Shown: positions 25,496 to 33,241 of the stretch, one piece after another
How positions within the stretch are numbered: the first letter of the stretch is position 1
Layout: each line of letters starts with the position of its first letter
Assembly (NCBI GenBank): GCA_037625715.1
Contig: JASJHQ010000028.1
Location: 1 to 33,346, forward strand
Source of the DNA: JABAYQ01 sp018608925
GTDB taxonomy: Bacteria; Bacteroidota; Bacteroidia; Flavobacteriales; UBA7312
Reading direction: 5' to 3'
DNA length: 33,346 nt
Notes under the pieces: model-generated
What the model was told of the DNA's origin: nothing
The model's database searches: none
What the model saw: the letters and a program-made list of their open reading frames with translations, nothing else
Translations under genes and position numbers: made by a program

Positions 25496-26535
25496 TGTTA
25501 AGATACGAAGACATCACATTTTTATACTTGCTAGCTATAATTCCATTGCTTGTTATTTTATTTTATCTTTTTTTGAGATGGAGAAACGCTGCAGTTGAAA
25601 AAATAGGATCTTCGCAAATAGTAGGAAAAATGATGCCTATGTCCTCCAGCTTCAAGCTAAAATTAAAATTTTGGATATATTCCTTTTCTATAGCGTCACT
25701 AATACTAGCATTGGCAAACCCTCAATTTGGGTCAAAATTAGAAGAAGTTAAAAGAGAAGGAATAGATATAATGATAGCCATAGACCTATCTAATAGTATG
25801 CTAGCACAAGACCTTCCACCTAATAGATTGGAAAGAGCTAAACAATCAATATCGAGAATGATCGACAGATTAGAAGGAGACAGAATTGGTTTGGTAGTTT
25901 TTGCTGGAGATGCATATGTGCAATTACCAATTACCACAGATTACTCAGCCGCTAAACTATTTCTATCAACAATCAATACAGAAATAGTTCCGACTCAAGG
26001 AACCGCAATAGGAAAGGCGATAGACTTATGCATTAAAAGTTTTGATTTTAAAAACGGACAAAGCAAATCAATCATCGTAATTACAGATGGAGAAAACCAC
26101 GAAGATGATGCCATAGAAAAAGCAAAAGAGGCTAATAAAAAAGGGGTTATAATACATACCATTGGAATGGGATCTGAAGAAGGTGGCCCAATTCCACTAA
26201 AAAACAATCGAGGACAAATAAAGTCTTATCAAAAAGACAATAATGGCGAGACCGTTATAACAAAGCTTAACGAAACTATGTTAAAGCAAATTGCTGCATC
26301 AGGAAATGGATCATACATCAGAGCTAACTCAACTAAGTCAGGGTTAGATGCCTTATTTAATGAAATCAATAAAATGGAGAAGAATAAAATTGATAGCAAA
26401 GTCTTTACGGACTACAAGGACAGATTTCAATGGCTTCTTGGCTTCTCTATTTTACTATTGCTTATTGAAGTCATTTTATTAGAAAGAAAAAATAAATGGA
26501 GTAATAAAATTCAATTATTTGAAGATGAAAAATAA
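25495..26535 (+). CDS. batB: Bat-operon VWA membrane protein BatB
   Basis: A 346-residue paralog of BatA with the same topology: membrane segments near 9-27 and 58-75, a VWA domain with the MIDAS motif DLSNS at D97-S101, threonine in QGTAIGKAI and aspartate in ITDGENHEDD, and a C-terminal membrane helix near 312-330. BatA and BatB both carry the shared run SMLAQDL right after the MIDAS serines, which points to an ancient tandem duplication. It is translationally linked to batA by a one-base overlap and to batC by an 11-base overlap. Confidence 0.93.
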   Translation: MLRYEDITFLYLLAIIPLLVILFYLFLRWRNAAVEKIGSSQIVGKMMPMSSSFKLKLKFWIYSFSIASLILALANPQFGSKLEEVKREGIDIMIAIDLSNSMLAQDLPPNRLERAKQSISRMIDRLEGDRIGLVVFAGDAYVQLPITTDYSAAKLFLSTINTEIVPTQGTAIGKAIDLCIKSFDFKNGQSKSIIVITDGENHEDDAIEKAKEANKKGVIIHTIGMGSEEGGPIPLKNNRGQIKSYQKDNNGETVITKLNETMLKQIAASGNGSYIRANSTKSGLDALFNEINKMEKNKIDSKVFTDYKDRFQWLLGFSILLLLIEVILLERKNKWSNKIQLFEDEK

Positions 26536-27247
26536 CCTCATACTTTTTATTATAATGCTTATTCAAATTAATGTTTTCTCTCAAAACATTAATAAAGACA
26601 TAAGACAAGGTGTTAAGCTTTATGAGGATAGTTCCTATGTCGAAGCAGAACAAAAATTTAGGAATGCTCTTCAGAAAGACCAAGACTCTTTTGTGTCTTC
26701 ATTTAATTTAGCTGATGCCATTTACAAGCAAGAGAATTACGAGAAATCAGAGTCCTTATTTAAAGCCTTAGCGGAGAAAGCAGAAACAAAAGAAGAAAAA
26801 TCAATGTCTTACCACAACTTTGGTAACTCATTATTTAAGCAAGAGAAGATAAAAGAAAGTGTGGAAGCCTACAAAAATGCTTTAAGAAACAATCCGTCAG
26901 ACCAAGAATCGAAATATAATTTATCCTTAGCTCAAAACCTTTTGAAAAAACAAGAGGAGAATAAAGAAGACAAAAAAGAGGATGACAAGAAGGAGGAAGA
27001 AAAAGAAGAAGAAAAAAAGGAAGAGGAAGAAAAGGAGGAAGAAGAAAATGAATCAGACGAATCGCAAGAAAATAAAGAACCACAAGACCAACAGAAACCC
27101 GAAAACCCTCAAGACCCTAACGAGATGACTGAAGAGGAAGCTCAGCAGATGCTTGATGCTTTAGAACAACAAGAGAAAGAATTACAAGAAGATTTGCAGA
27201 AAAAGAAAAGGAAAGCTGTTAATTTGAAAATTGAAAAAGATTGGTAA
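26525..27247 (+). CDS. batC: Bat-operon TPR protein BatC with acidic tract
   Basis: A 240-residue exported TPR protein. I use ATG 26525, which gives a signal peptide (MKNNLILF...VFSQN); a TTG two codons upstream is not needed. About three TPR units lie at residues 25-135, with ASN-type turns such as ALRNNPSDQESKYNL. A highly charged Lys/Glu-rich stretch of about 40 residues follows, near 140-180, then a Pro/Gln-rich segment and a conserved end (MTEEEAQQMLDALEQQEKE). It overlaps batB by 11 bases and is followed by batD after one base. The acidic tract is coded by an all-purine strand of 62 bases. Confidence 0.9.
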   Translation: MKNNLILFIIMLIQINVFSQNINKDIRQGVKLYEDSSYVEAEQKFRNALQKDQDSFVSSFNLADAIYKQENYEKSESLFKALAEKAETKEEKSMSYHNFGNSLFKQEKIKESVEAYKNALRNNPSDQESKYNLSLAQNLLKKQEENKEDKKEDDKKEEEKEEEKKEEEEKEEEENESDESQENKEPQDQQKPENPQDPNEMTEEEAQQMLDALEQQEKELQEDLQKKKRKAVNLKIEKDW

Positions 27248-27248
27248 C

Positions 27249-28997
27249 ATGAATCGAATTTTAATTCTACTCTTATTTATAGCAAACTTAACTTTTGCTC
27301 AAGAATTCACAGCCATCGTTTCTAAAAAAAATGTAGAAGTTGGAGAGGAATTTCAAATAATTTTTAGCGCAAATGGTAGTGCGAGCGAATTCAAGGCTCC
27401 TAACCTTTTGGGCCTAAGAAAGATTAGCGGCCCAAATAAATCCTCATCGAGTAGCATGCAGATTATCAATGGGACTATTAATAGTTCTAAAACAACTTCA
27501 TTTTCTTATTACGTAAGCGCTTTGAGCGAAGGCGTATTAACTATTCCAGCTGCTACTATTAAAATAGAAGGTAAAAAGATACAATCTCAACCTATTAAAA
27601 TTACCGTTAAAAAAGCTGACCCAAACAAGAAAAGTGGATTTCAAATTGGCGATAACGTAAAAGTAGAGGTAGAAGTAAGTAGAAGAAACATATTTCAAGG
27701 AGAACAAGTTTTAGTTAGCTATAAACTATTTTCAAAAATAAATTTAGCTGACATTTCAATCACACAATTTCCAAACCTTAATGGATTTTGGAATGAAGAA
27801 ATTGAAACAAATTCAAAAGCAAAAGTTCAAAATATTGACGGTGTTAACTATAGAGTGTGGGAAATAAATAAATCGATGTTAACTCCTCAAAAAAGTGGGG
27901 ATTTGAAAATTGATCCCATGAAAATAAATATTACAGTTCAACTGAAATCACAGAATAGAAGTGGTGATATTTTCGGCATGTTTAATAATTATAAAAACGT
28001 GGTAGAGGAAATTCAATCTAAACAAATAACTATAAAAGTTAAAGACCTCCCTCCTAACCCACCTGCTAGCTTCAACGGAGCAGTTGGAGTATTTAAACTA
28101 AGATCTAAAACAGATAAAAAAATAGCGGATGCCAATACTGCAATTAATTATGAGATAGAATTGTCCGGATCAGGAAACTTACACCTAATAGACAATATCC
28201 CTGTTAATTTTCCTGATGATTTTGAAGTATTTGACCCAGAAAAGAAAGATAAATCATTCACATCAAAAAATGGAATTAAAGGAAAATTATTATTTAACTA
28301 CTTGATTATACCAAGGTATCAGGGAGAATATGAAATTCCTTCACAAGAGTTTTCTTTTTTCAATTTAAGAACTAAAAAATATGAAACTCTAAAAACTAAC
28401 GCTATTAACATAAAGGTTAATAAAGGAAATTATCAGAAAAACGTTATTGCATCTTCTAAACAGTTAATAGATGAGAACAGCCAATCTTTAAGTCCAATTA
28501 AAACAAAATCGGAATTTAAACTAATAAATAAAGGGGAATGGTATCAGCAATGGTGGTATATTTTATTACTAGCTCTTCCTGTCCTTTTAACTGTAGCAGC
28601 TGGAATTCGTCAAACTTACATAAGGATTATAGACAAAAATCCGATCGACAAAAAATACAGGAAGTCACTAAAAATTGCGCAAAAAAGACTGAAAAACGCT
28701 GAAATATTCCTTAAAAACGACAAAAAACAACGTTTTTACGAGGAAATAGAAAAATCTCTTCTAAATTATTTTTCTCAAAAATTTAACACTGAAATAGCTG
28801 ACCTATCAAAAGAAAAAATTTCGGAAATTTTCATAGAAAGAAAGATAGATAAAGATATTCTAAGTAATTACATCTCTATTCTAGAAGATTGCGAATATTG
28901 TAGATACTCTCCCGCTTCTATCGAAAACAATGACCTAAATATTGCTTACAATAAGGCTAGTGGAATTATTATAGAAATAGAAAAACAATTGAAATAA
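27249..28997 (+). CDS. batD: Bat-operon protein BatD
   Basis: A 582-residue BatD. The start at 27249 is chosen because the next 18 residues form a signal peptide (MNRILILLLFIANLTFAQ) and because it follows batC by one base; the in-frame TTG extension upstream overlaps batC. Most of the protein is a periplasmic set of beta-sandwich domains (opening FTAIVSKKNVEVGEEF, then GTINSSKTTSFSYYV), with one membrane helix at about 435-454 (WWYILLLALPVLL) and a basic, helical cytoplasmic tail of about 125 residues. The role with BatA, BatB and MoxR is inferred from the operon. Its stop shares a base with batE (TAATG). Confidence 0.9.
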   Translation: MNRILILLLFIANLTFAQEFTAIVSKKNVEVGEEFQIIFSANGSASEFKAPNLLGLRKISGPNKSSSSSMQIINGTINSSKTTSFSYYVSALSEGVLTIPAATIKIEGKKIQSQPIKITVKKADPNKKSGFQIGDNVKVEVEVSRRNIFQGEQVLVSYKLFSKINLADISITQFPNLNGFWNEEIETNSKAKVQNIDGVNYRVWEINKSMLTPQKSGDLKIDPMKINITVQLKSQNRSGDIFGMFNNYKNVVEEIQSKQITIKVKDLPPNPPASFNGAVGVFKLRSKTDKKIADANTAINYEIELSGSGNLHLIDNIPVNFPDDFEVFDPEKKDKSFTSKNGIKGKLLFNYLIIPRYQGEYEIPSQEFSFFNLRTKKYETLKTNAINIKVNKGNYQKNVIASSKQLIDENSQSLSPIKTKSEFKLINKGEWYQQWWYILLLALPVLLTVAAGIRQTYIRIIDKNPIDKKYRKSLKIAQKRLKNAEIFLKNDKKQRFYEEIEKSLLNYFSQKFNTEIADLSKEKISEIFIERKIDKDILSNYISILEDCEYCRYSPASIENNDLNIAYNKASGIIIEIEKQLK

Positions 28998-29725
28998 TGA
29001 GAGTCATTTATTTAATAATTTTATTTTTTAGCCTTACGAAAGTAAATGCTACAAACCTTGACAGTTTATTCTCCATAGCAAACAACTTTTACCAAAGCGA
29101 GCAATACGATTCTTCCATCATATTTTATGATTCTATAGTAACATTAGGTTATGAATCTGAAGAAATTTATTTTAATCTTGGTAATAGCCATTATCTAAAA
29201 GGAAATATCCCTAAATCGATTTTAAATTTCGAAAAATCTCTGGCAATAAATCCGAATAATATAGAAGCTAAATCAAATTTAGAAATCACTCACAAGAGAA
29301 TATTACTTTTAGAGAAATTGCCTCAACTATTTACCTATAAATGGTGGGGGGGATTCATTAGCGTTTTCTCATTAAGAATATGGTCTATTATTGCTCTGAC
29401 TTTTGTTTGGTTTAGCTGCCTATCGATATACCTCTTTTTCAACAACAAGACAAAAAGGATGTTTAATACCATTATAATACTTTTAGCAATGAGCTTTGTT
29501 AGTGGATGTGCACTTAAATCAAAAATCAACTCTAACCAAAGTACTTACGGAATATTATCTGAAAAAACAGAATTGTACAAGCAAGCAAATACAAGCTCTA
29601 TTACAAACGAAATAGGGCAAGGAAACAAAGCATTAATTCTTCTAGAAAAAGAAGATTGGGTTTTTGTTCAATTCAGCAATGGATTGGAAGGTTGGCTAAA
29701 AATAGAATCTTTATTAATTATTTAA
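28997..29725 (+). CDS. batE: Bat-operon TPR and SH3-like protein BatE
   Basis: A 242-residue protein with a signal peptide (residues 1-18), TPR units at about 25-105 (FYQSEQYDSSIIFYDSI, then YFNLGNSHYLKGN), two membrane helices near 122-148 and 155-172, and a C-terminal SH3b-like domain at about 180-242 containing LLEKEDWVFVQ and GLEGWLKIESL. The order TPR, membrane, SH3b is the usual BatE form. SH3b domains often bind peptidoglycan, so contact with the cell wall is plausible. Its stop shares a base with the phosphoesterase ATG (TAATG). Confidence 0.88.
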   Translation: MRVIYLIILFFSLTKVNATNLDSLFSIANNFYQSEQYDSSIIFYDSIVTLGYESEEIYFNLGNSHYLKGNIPKSILNFEKSLAINPNNIEAKSNLEITHKRILLLEKLPQLFTYKWWGGFISVFSLRIWSIIALTFVWFSCLSIYLFFNNKTKRMFNTIIILLAMSFVSGCALKSKINSNQSTYGILSEKTELYKQANTSSITNEIGQGNKALILLEKEDWVFVQFSNGLEGWLKIESLLII

Positions 29726-30219
29726 TGAAAAAGATCGGACTACTTTCAGACACTCATTCTTACCTACACCCAAAAGTTTACGAACATTTTGCAAATTGTG
29801 ATGAGATATGGCATGCAGGAGATATTGGCTCAATTGAAGTGTTAGATCAATTAGCAAAATTTAAACCAACTAGAGCTGTTTCCGGAAACATTGACAATCA
29901 TGTAATTCGCTCTGCTACAAGCGAACAGTTAAAATTTAATTGTGAAGGCCTGAATGTTTTGATTACTCATATTGGAGGCTACCCACCAAATTACAACCAG
30001 AAAACTCGTGCAATATTAAACACACAAAAAGTAGACCTTTTTATATGTGGCCACTCACATATTTTAAAAGTGATGTACGATAAAAAAAGAGGGGTATTAC
30101 ACATGAACCCTGGAGGCGCTGGAAAATACGGCATTCATCAAGTAATAACTCTATTACGATTTGATGTTAGCCTAGGAAAAGTGCAAAATTTAGAAGTAAT
30201 AGAATTAGAGAGAAATTAA
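29725..30219 (+). CDS. YfcE-type metallophosphoesterase
   Basis: Calcineurin-like phosphodiesterase of 164 residues, close to the YfcE/MJ0936 group. Metal and catalytic residues are in order: D9 and H11 in LLSDTHS, D33 in HAGDIG, N55 in SGNIDN, H82 in THIGG, and the H110/H112 pair in CGHSHI. The MNPGGAG segment of the family follows. An upstream in-frame extension to 29656 overlaps batE deeply and is rejected. The natural substrate is unknown for this group, and members are called phosphodiesterases from assays with model substrates. It is coupled to batE by a one-base overlap and converges on the DUF4293 gene through a shared TTAA. Confidence 0.95.
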   Translation: MKKIGLLSDTHSYLHPKVYEHFANCDEIWHAGDIGSIEVLDQLAKFKPTRAVSGNIDNHVIRSATSEQLKFNCEGLNVLITHIGGYPPNYNQKTRAILNTQKVDLFICGHSHILKVMYDKKRGVLHMNPGGAGKYGIHQVITLLRFDVSLGKVQNLEVIELERN

Positions 30220-30602
30220 CGAATTCTATCCGCAGATTTCACGAGCTTCTCGTCCTTTTTAATAAACCAATTAGCCAGTATAATTAATAGGTAAGGAATA
30301 AAAAACAAGACCATTCCTTTATCTGGCGTCAGCTCCCCTTTCTGAATAAAAACAATGAAAAAAGTAGCCGATAAGAAAAGTTTAGAAATCTGATTTATTA
30401 TCAATTGCTGACCTCTGTTTTTGTATTTAAATATTGAAAATAAAGACAATGAAACAGTTATGAGAGCTGTTATATGAGCAAATATAAAATCCGTTACAAA
30501 TAATTTATTAGTATCATCAAATAAAACAGGAACGCTGTAAGTTATTATTAATACTGTAAGTAGACTAAAAAAAAGATATATAGTTTGAACTCTTTGAATC
30601 AT
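30216..30602 (-). CDS. DUF4293-family membrane protein
   Basis: A 128-residue protein with four predicted membrane helices (about 7-26, 38-57, 72-90 and 98-115), starting MIQRVQTIY as in the DUF4293 family of Bacteroidota. The function of the family is unknown. It lies divergent from rho, an arrangement I recall as frequent in the phylum, which makes the assignment firmer. Its last four bases overlap those of the convergent phosphoesterase gene (TTAA). A -7-like TAATTTTG (30624-30617) lies 14 bases before the ATG. Confidence 0.88.
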   Translation of the reverse strand: MIQRVQTIYLFFSLLTVLIITYSVPVLFDDTNKLFVTDFIFAHITALITVSLSLFSIFKYKNRGQQLIINQISKLFLSATFFIVFIQKGELTPDKGMVLFFIPYLLIILANWFIKKDEKLVKSADRIR

Positions 30603-30616
30603 AATTTATTTTTTGT

Positions 30617-30624
30617 CAAAATTA
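30617..30624 (-). promoter_or_regulatory. Possible -7 box of the DUF4293 gene
   Basis: TAATTTTG on the minus strand matches the TAnnTTTG consensus exactly and sits 14 bases before the ATG at 30602. I find no good TTTG at the expected -33 position, so it is only a candidate. If real, the leader is under ten bases. Confidence 0.3.
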
Positions 30625-30691
30625 AATCAATATTTTTTAATATAAAGTTCATTCTAACTAATTTTTCTTATTATTGCATTAACAAATCCTT

Positions 30692-30717
30692 AAGGGCATC
30701 ACTACTTGCATGCCTTT
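30692..30717 (+). promoter_or_regulatory. Hairpin in the rho leader
   Basis: An eight-base stem (AAGGGCAT at 30692-30699 with ATGCCTTT at 30710-30717, one G-U pair) with a ten-base loop lies within the 171-base gap before rho, about 57 bases before the ATG. A short T-run at the end of the right arm makes it look like a weak terminator or attenuator. Rho is self-regulated through its leader in Escherichia coli; a similar role here is inference. Confidence 0.35.
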
Positions 30718-30773
30718 TACAACCATCTCTCTTGAAAATTAATTAACCACAATTTAAATATTATATTATCAAC

Positions 30774-32294
30774 ATGTTTGATATACACTCACTCAACAAA
30801 AAGCTTATACCTGAATTAAAGGATATTGCTAAAGAATTAGGTGTTCCTAAATACCAAAAACTAAAGAAACAAGAGCTTGTCTACGAAATACTTGATGTGC
30901 AAGCAACTCAAGCCTCTCTTGCTAAACCAAAGGAAGAGAAAGTGGAAAAAGAAAAACCACAAAGAACAAGACTAGTTAAAAAGAAAGAAAACAATACGGC
31001 TACTAAAGCAGCTCCTTCTTCTAACAACAAAGAAACTAGCAATGCTCCACGACCTGAGAAAAGAAATATCGAGCATCGCAAACAAAACAATCCGAACCAG
31101 AATCAGAGTCAGAATAATCACAACCATAACTCTAATCAGAACAATCCTAATCAAAACAAACATCAAGAGTTTGAATTTGAAGGAATTGTTACATCGGAAG
31201 GTGTCCTAGAAATGATGCCTGATGGATATGGTTTTTTACGTTCTTCTGACTACAATTATTTGAACTCTCCAGATGATATTTATGTTTCCCAATCTCAAGT
31301 ACGTTTATTCGGACTTAAGACAGGAGACACTGTAAGAGGTACGGTTAGACCACCTAAAAAAGGTGAGAAATACTTTCCTCTTATCAAAGTAGATAAAATC
31401 AACGGAATCGACCCTAATATTGTAAGAGATAGAGTTCCCTTCGAATTTTTAACTCCTTTGTTTCCAGATCAGAAATTCAAACTAACAGGAAACGGAAAGA
31501 GCTCTTTATCTACAAGAATGATTGACTTGTTTGCTCCAATCGGAAAAGGACAAAGAGGACTAATTGTTGCACAACCTAAAACTGGTAAAACGGTACTTTT
31601 AAAAGAGGTTGCTAATGCTATTGCAGCAAATCATCCTGAAGCATACTTAATGATACTTTTAATAGACGAACGTCCGGAAGAAGTAACTGACATGGCTCGT
31701 AATGTAAATGCAGAAGTAATTGCTTCGACATTTGACGAACCAGCAGAAAGACACGTTAAAATAGCTAATATCGTTTTAGAGAAATCTAAAAGATTAGTAG
31801 AGTGCGGACACGATGTTATTATTCTACTTGACTCTATTACAAGACTTGCAAGAGCTTACAATACAGTTCAGCCTGCATCAGGTAAGATATTAACTGGTGG
31901 TGTGGATGCTAACGCACTTCAAAAACCAAAAAGATTCTTTGGTGCTGCTAGAAAAATCGAAAATGGAGGATCACTAACTATTTTAGCTACCGCTCTTACG
32001 GAGACTGGCTCTAAAATGGATGAAGTGATTTTCGAAGAATTTAAAGGTACCGGTAATATGGAACTTCAGTTAGATAGAAAAATATCTAATCGTAGAATTT
32101 ATCCTGCTATTGACGTAACCTCTTCTAGTACTAGGCGTGAAGACTTACTTCTAGGTGATGAGATTACTAAGAAAATCTGGATTTTAAGAAACCACTTAGC
32201 AGATATGACTCCTGTAGAATCTATTGAATTTATGAGAGACAGAATGATGCGAACCGAAACAAACGAAGAGTTTCTGGTTACCATGAACAGTTAA
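30774..32294 (+). CDS. rho: Transcription termination factor Rho
   Basis: Hexameric RNA-dependent ATPase that ends transcription. The 506-residue product is longer than the roughly 420 of Escherichia coli Rho. Residues 1-45 are the Rho N-terminal (SAP-like) helix domain. Residues about 50-132 are an inserted charged then Asn/Gln/His-rich stretch without aromatic residues. The RNA-binding cold-shock-like domain covers about 134-210 (GVLEMMPDGYGFLRS). The ATPase has Walker A AQPKTGKT at 266-273, Walker B VIILLDS at 348-354, the Q-loop LTGGVDANAL near 373 and the R-loop region KGTGNMELQLDRK near 424-436. An upstream TATTATTG (30669-30676) is one mismatch from a -7 box. The stop runs straight into a perfect palindromic terminator. 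Confidence 0.98.
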   Translation: MFDIHSLNKKLIPELKDIAKELGVPKYQKLKKQELVYEILDVQATQASLAKPKEEKVEKEKPQRTRLVKKKENNTATKAAPSSNNKETSNAPRPEKRNIEHRKQNNPNQNQSQNNHNHNSNQNNPNQNKHQEFEFEGIVTSEGVLEMMPDGYGFLRSSDYNYLNSPDDIYVSQSQVRLFGLKTGDTVRGTVRPPKKGEKYFPLIKVDKINGIDPNIVRDRVPFEFLTPLFPDQKFKLTGNGKSSLSTRMIDLFAPIGKGQRGLIVAQPKTGKTVLLKEVANAIAANHPEAYLMILLIDERPEEVTDMARNVNAEVIASTFDEPAERHVKIANIVLEKSKRLVECGHDVIILLDSITRLARAYNTVQPASGKILTGGVDANALQKPKRFFGAARKIENGGSLTILATALTETGSKMDEVIFEEFKGTGNMELQLDRKISNRRIYPAIDVTSSSTRREDLLLGDEITKKIWILRNHLADMTPVESIEFMRDRMMRTETNEEFLVTMNS

Positions 32295-32327
32295 ATAAAA
32301 AAGCCCTCAATTGAGGGCTTTTTTATT
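32294..32327. terminator. Bidirectional palindromic terminator
   Basis: A perfect 34-base palindrome, 17 bases each arm, centred between 32310 and 32311. Its core is GCCCTCAA/TTGAGGGC with six A before and six T after, so it reads as an intrinsic terminator on both strands. It fills the whole gap between the rho stop and the stop of the convergent secreted-protein gene. Confidence 0.9.
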
Positions 32328-32328
32328 A

Positions 32329-33135
32329 TTACAATTTTATTTTAATCTTCACCCTTTTACCAACTTGTAGCTCGGTTAAAATAGGATGTTTCGTTTTACG
32401 ATCAATGAGTTCTATACGAGTAGTATTGTTAGCAGACTCTCCTTCATTTTCTGCAACAAATTCCAAGATATTTTCTCCCGACAATAATTCTAATTTCAAC
32501 ACCTCTTTTTTGTTTTTCATTTCTTTGTTATCTAGAACAACAACTCCATTAAGTAAAACAGAAATTCTATCATTATCTTCAATTGCCGAATCCCACAATT
32601 CGATTCTTAGCTTTTTATTTTTCCAACCTATTTGATGTACATCTCCTGATTTTAACAAAACAGGCTTATTTTCCAACCTCTTAGTAATTACTTCCTGCAA
32701 CTTCTTAGCTTTAGCTATCTTTTTATCTAATTTAGACTTTTCAGCAAAAACAATCTTTCCTTCAGCACAAGTCCTACCATCAGGAAATGCGCCTACAAAA
32801 TCTCCAGAAAATCCTTTTTTTTCTTTAATAACCGTAACGTCAATAAAACAAAAATTTGACAATGGCTCTTCTGATTTAGTAGAAATAATTTGAAATTCTT
32901 TGAGCCTTATTTCCTTTTTGAGATAGGTTCCACTCAACTCGCTTTTAGTTTCGAAAGAAGTACCAGATCCAGTAATGGAGTACCCATTAACGAGTCCGTC
33001 TTTTTCCTCTATAACTACTCTATAACTTATAGGGCGATAGTCTTCCATAAACAAGAAGCCCGTGTAATCAAATGAATTTTGAGCTAAAGAAGAGAAAGAA
33101 AATAAAAGCAAGAAAACGAGAAAATATTTTATCAT
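32329..33135 (-). CDS. Unrecognised secreted protein
   Basis: I do not recognise a named family. The 268-residue product has a signal peptide (MIKYFLVFLLLFSFSSLAQ) and no membrane helix, so it is periplasmic or secreted. The first half (about 20-130) looks like a beta-barrel-type domain with two conserved-looking cysteines (C98 and C121, approximate positions). After a Lys-rich helical linker, the C-terminal part (about 165-245) is a beta-sandwich-like unit with the pattern LRIELWDSAIEDNDRISV, LLNGVVVLDNKEM and GENILEFVAENEGE. That unit recalls domains I have seen in other Bacteroidota secreted proteins, but I cannot name it. It shares the palindromic terminator with rho. Confidence 0.75.
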   Translation of the reverse strand: MIKYFLVFLLLFSFSSLAQNSFDYTGFLFMEDYRPISYRVVIEEKDGLVNGYSITGSGTSFETKSELSGTYLKKEIRLKEFQIISTKSEEPLSNFCFIDVTVIKEKKGFSGDFVGAFPDGRTCAEGKIVFAEKSKLDKKIAKAKKLQEVITKRLENKPVLLKSGDVHQIGWKNKKLRIELWDSAIEDNDRISVLLNGVVVLDNKEMKNKKEVLKLELLSGENILEFVAENEGESANNTTRIELIDRKTKHPILTELQVGKRVKIKIKL

Positions 33136-33241
33136 TTTTAAAAGTATAGGAAGGTAAATTTCAAAACATAAATTTAGTAATTCTTAGTCAAACACGATGA
33201 TGAAAACATTAACAAGTATGCAGAATAAAGTTTTTATTATA

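Noticed and set aside
26835..27083. Minus-strand open frame rich in Leu, Pro and Phe opposite batC
   Set aside because: It is the antisense of the Lys/Glu-rich purine tract, which automatically lacks stops; no start signal or family resemblance supports it.
29656..29724. Extended start of the metallophosphoesterase inside batE
   Set aside because: The extension reads through coding sequence of batE in another frame; the ATG at 29725 starts directly with the family motif KKIGLLSDTH.
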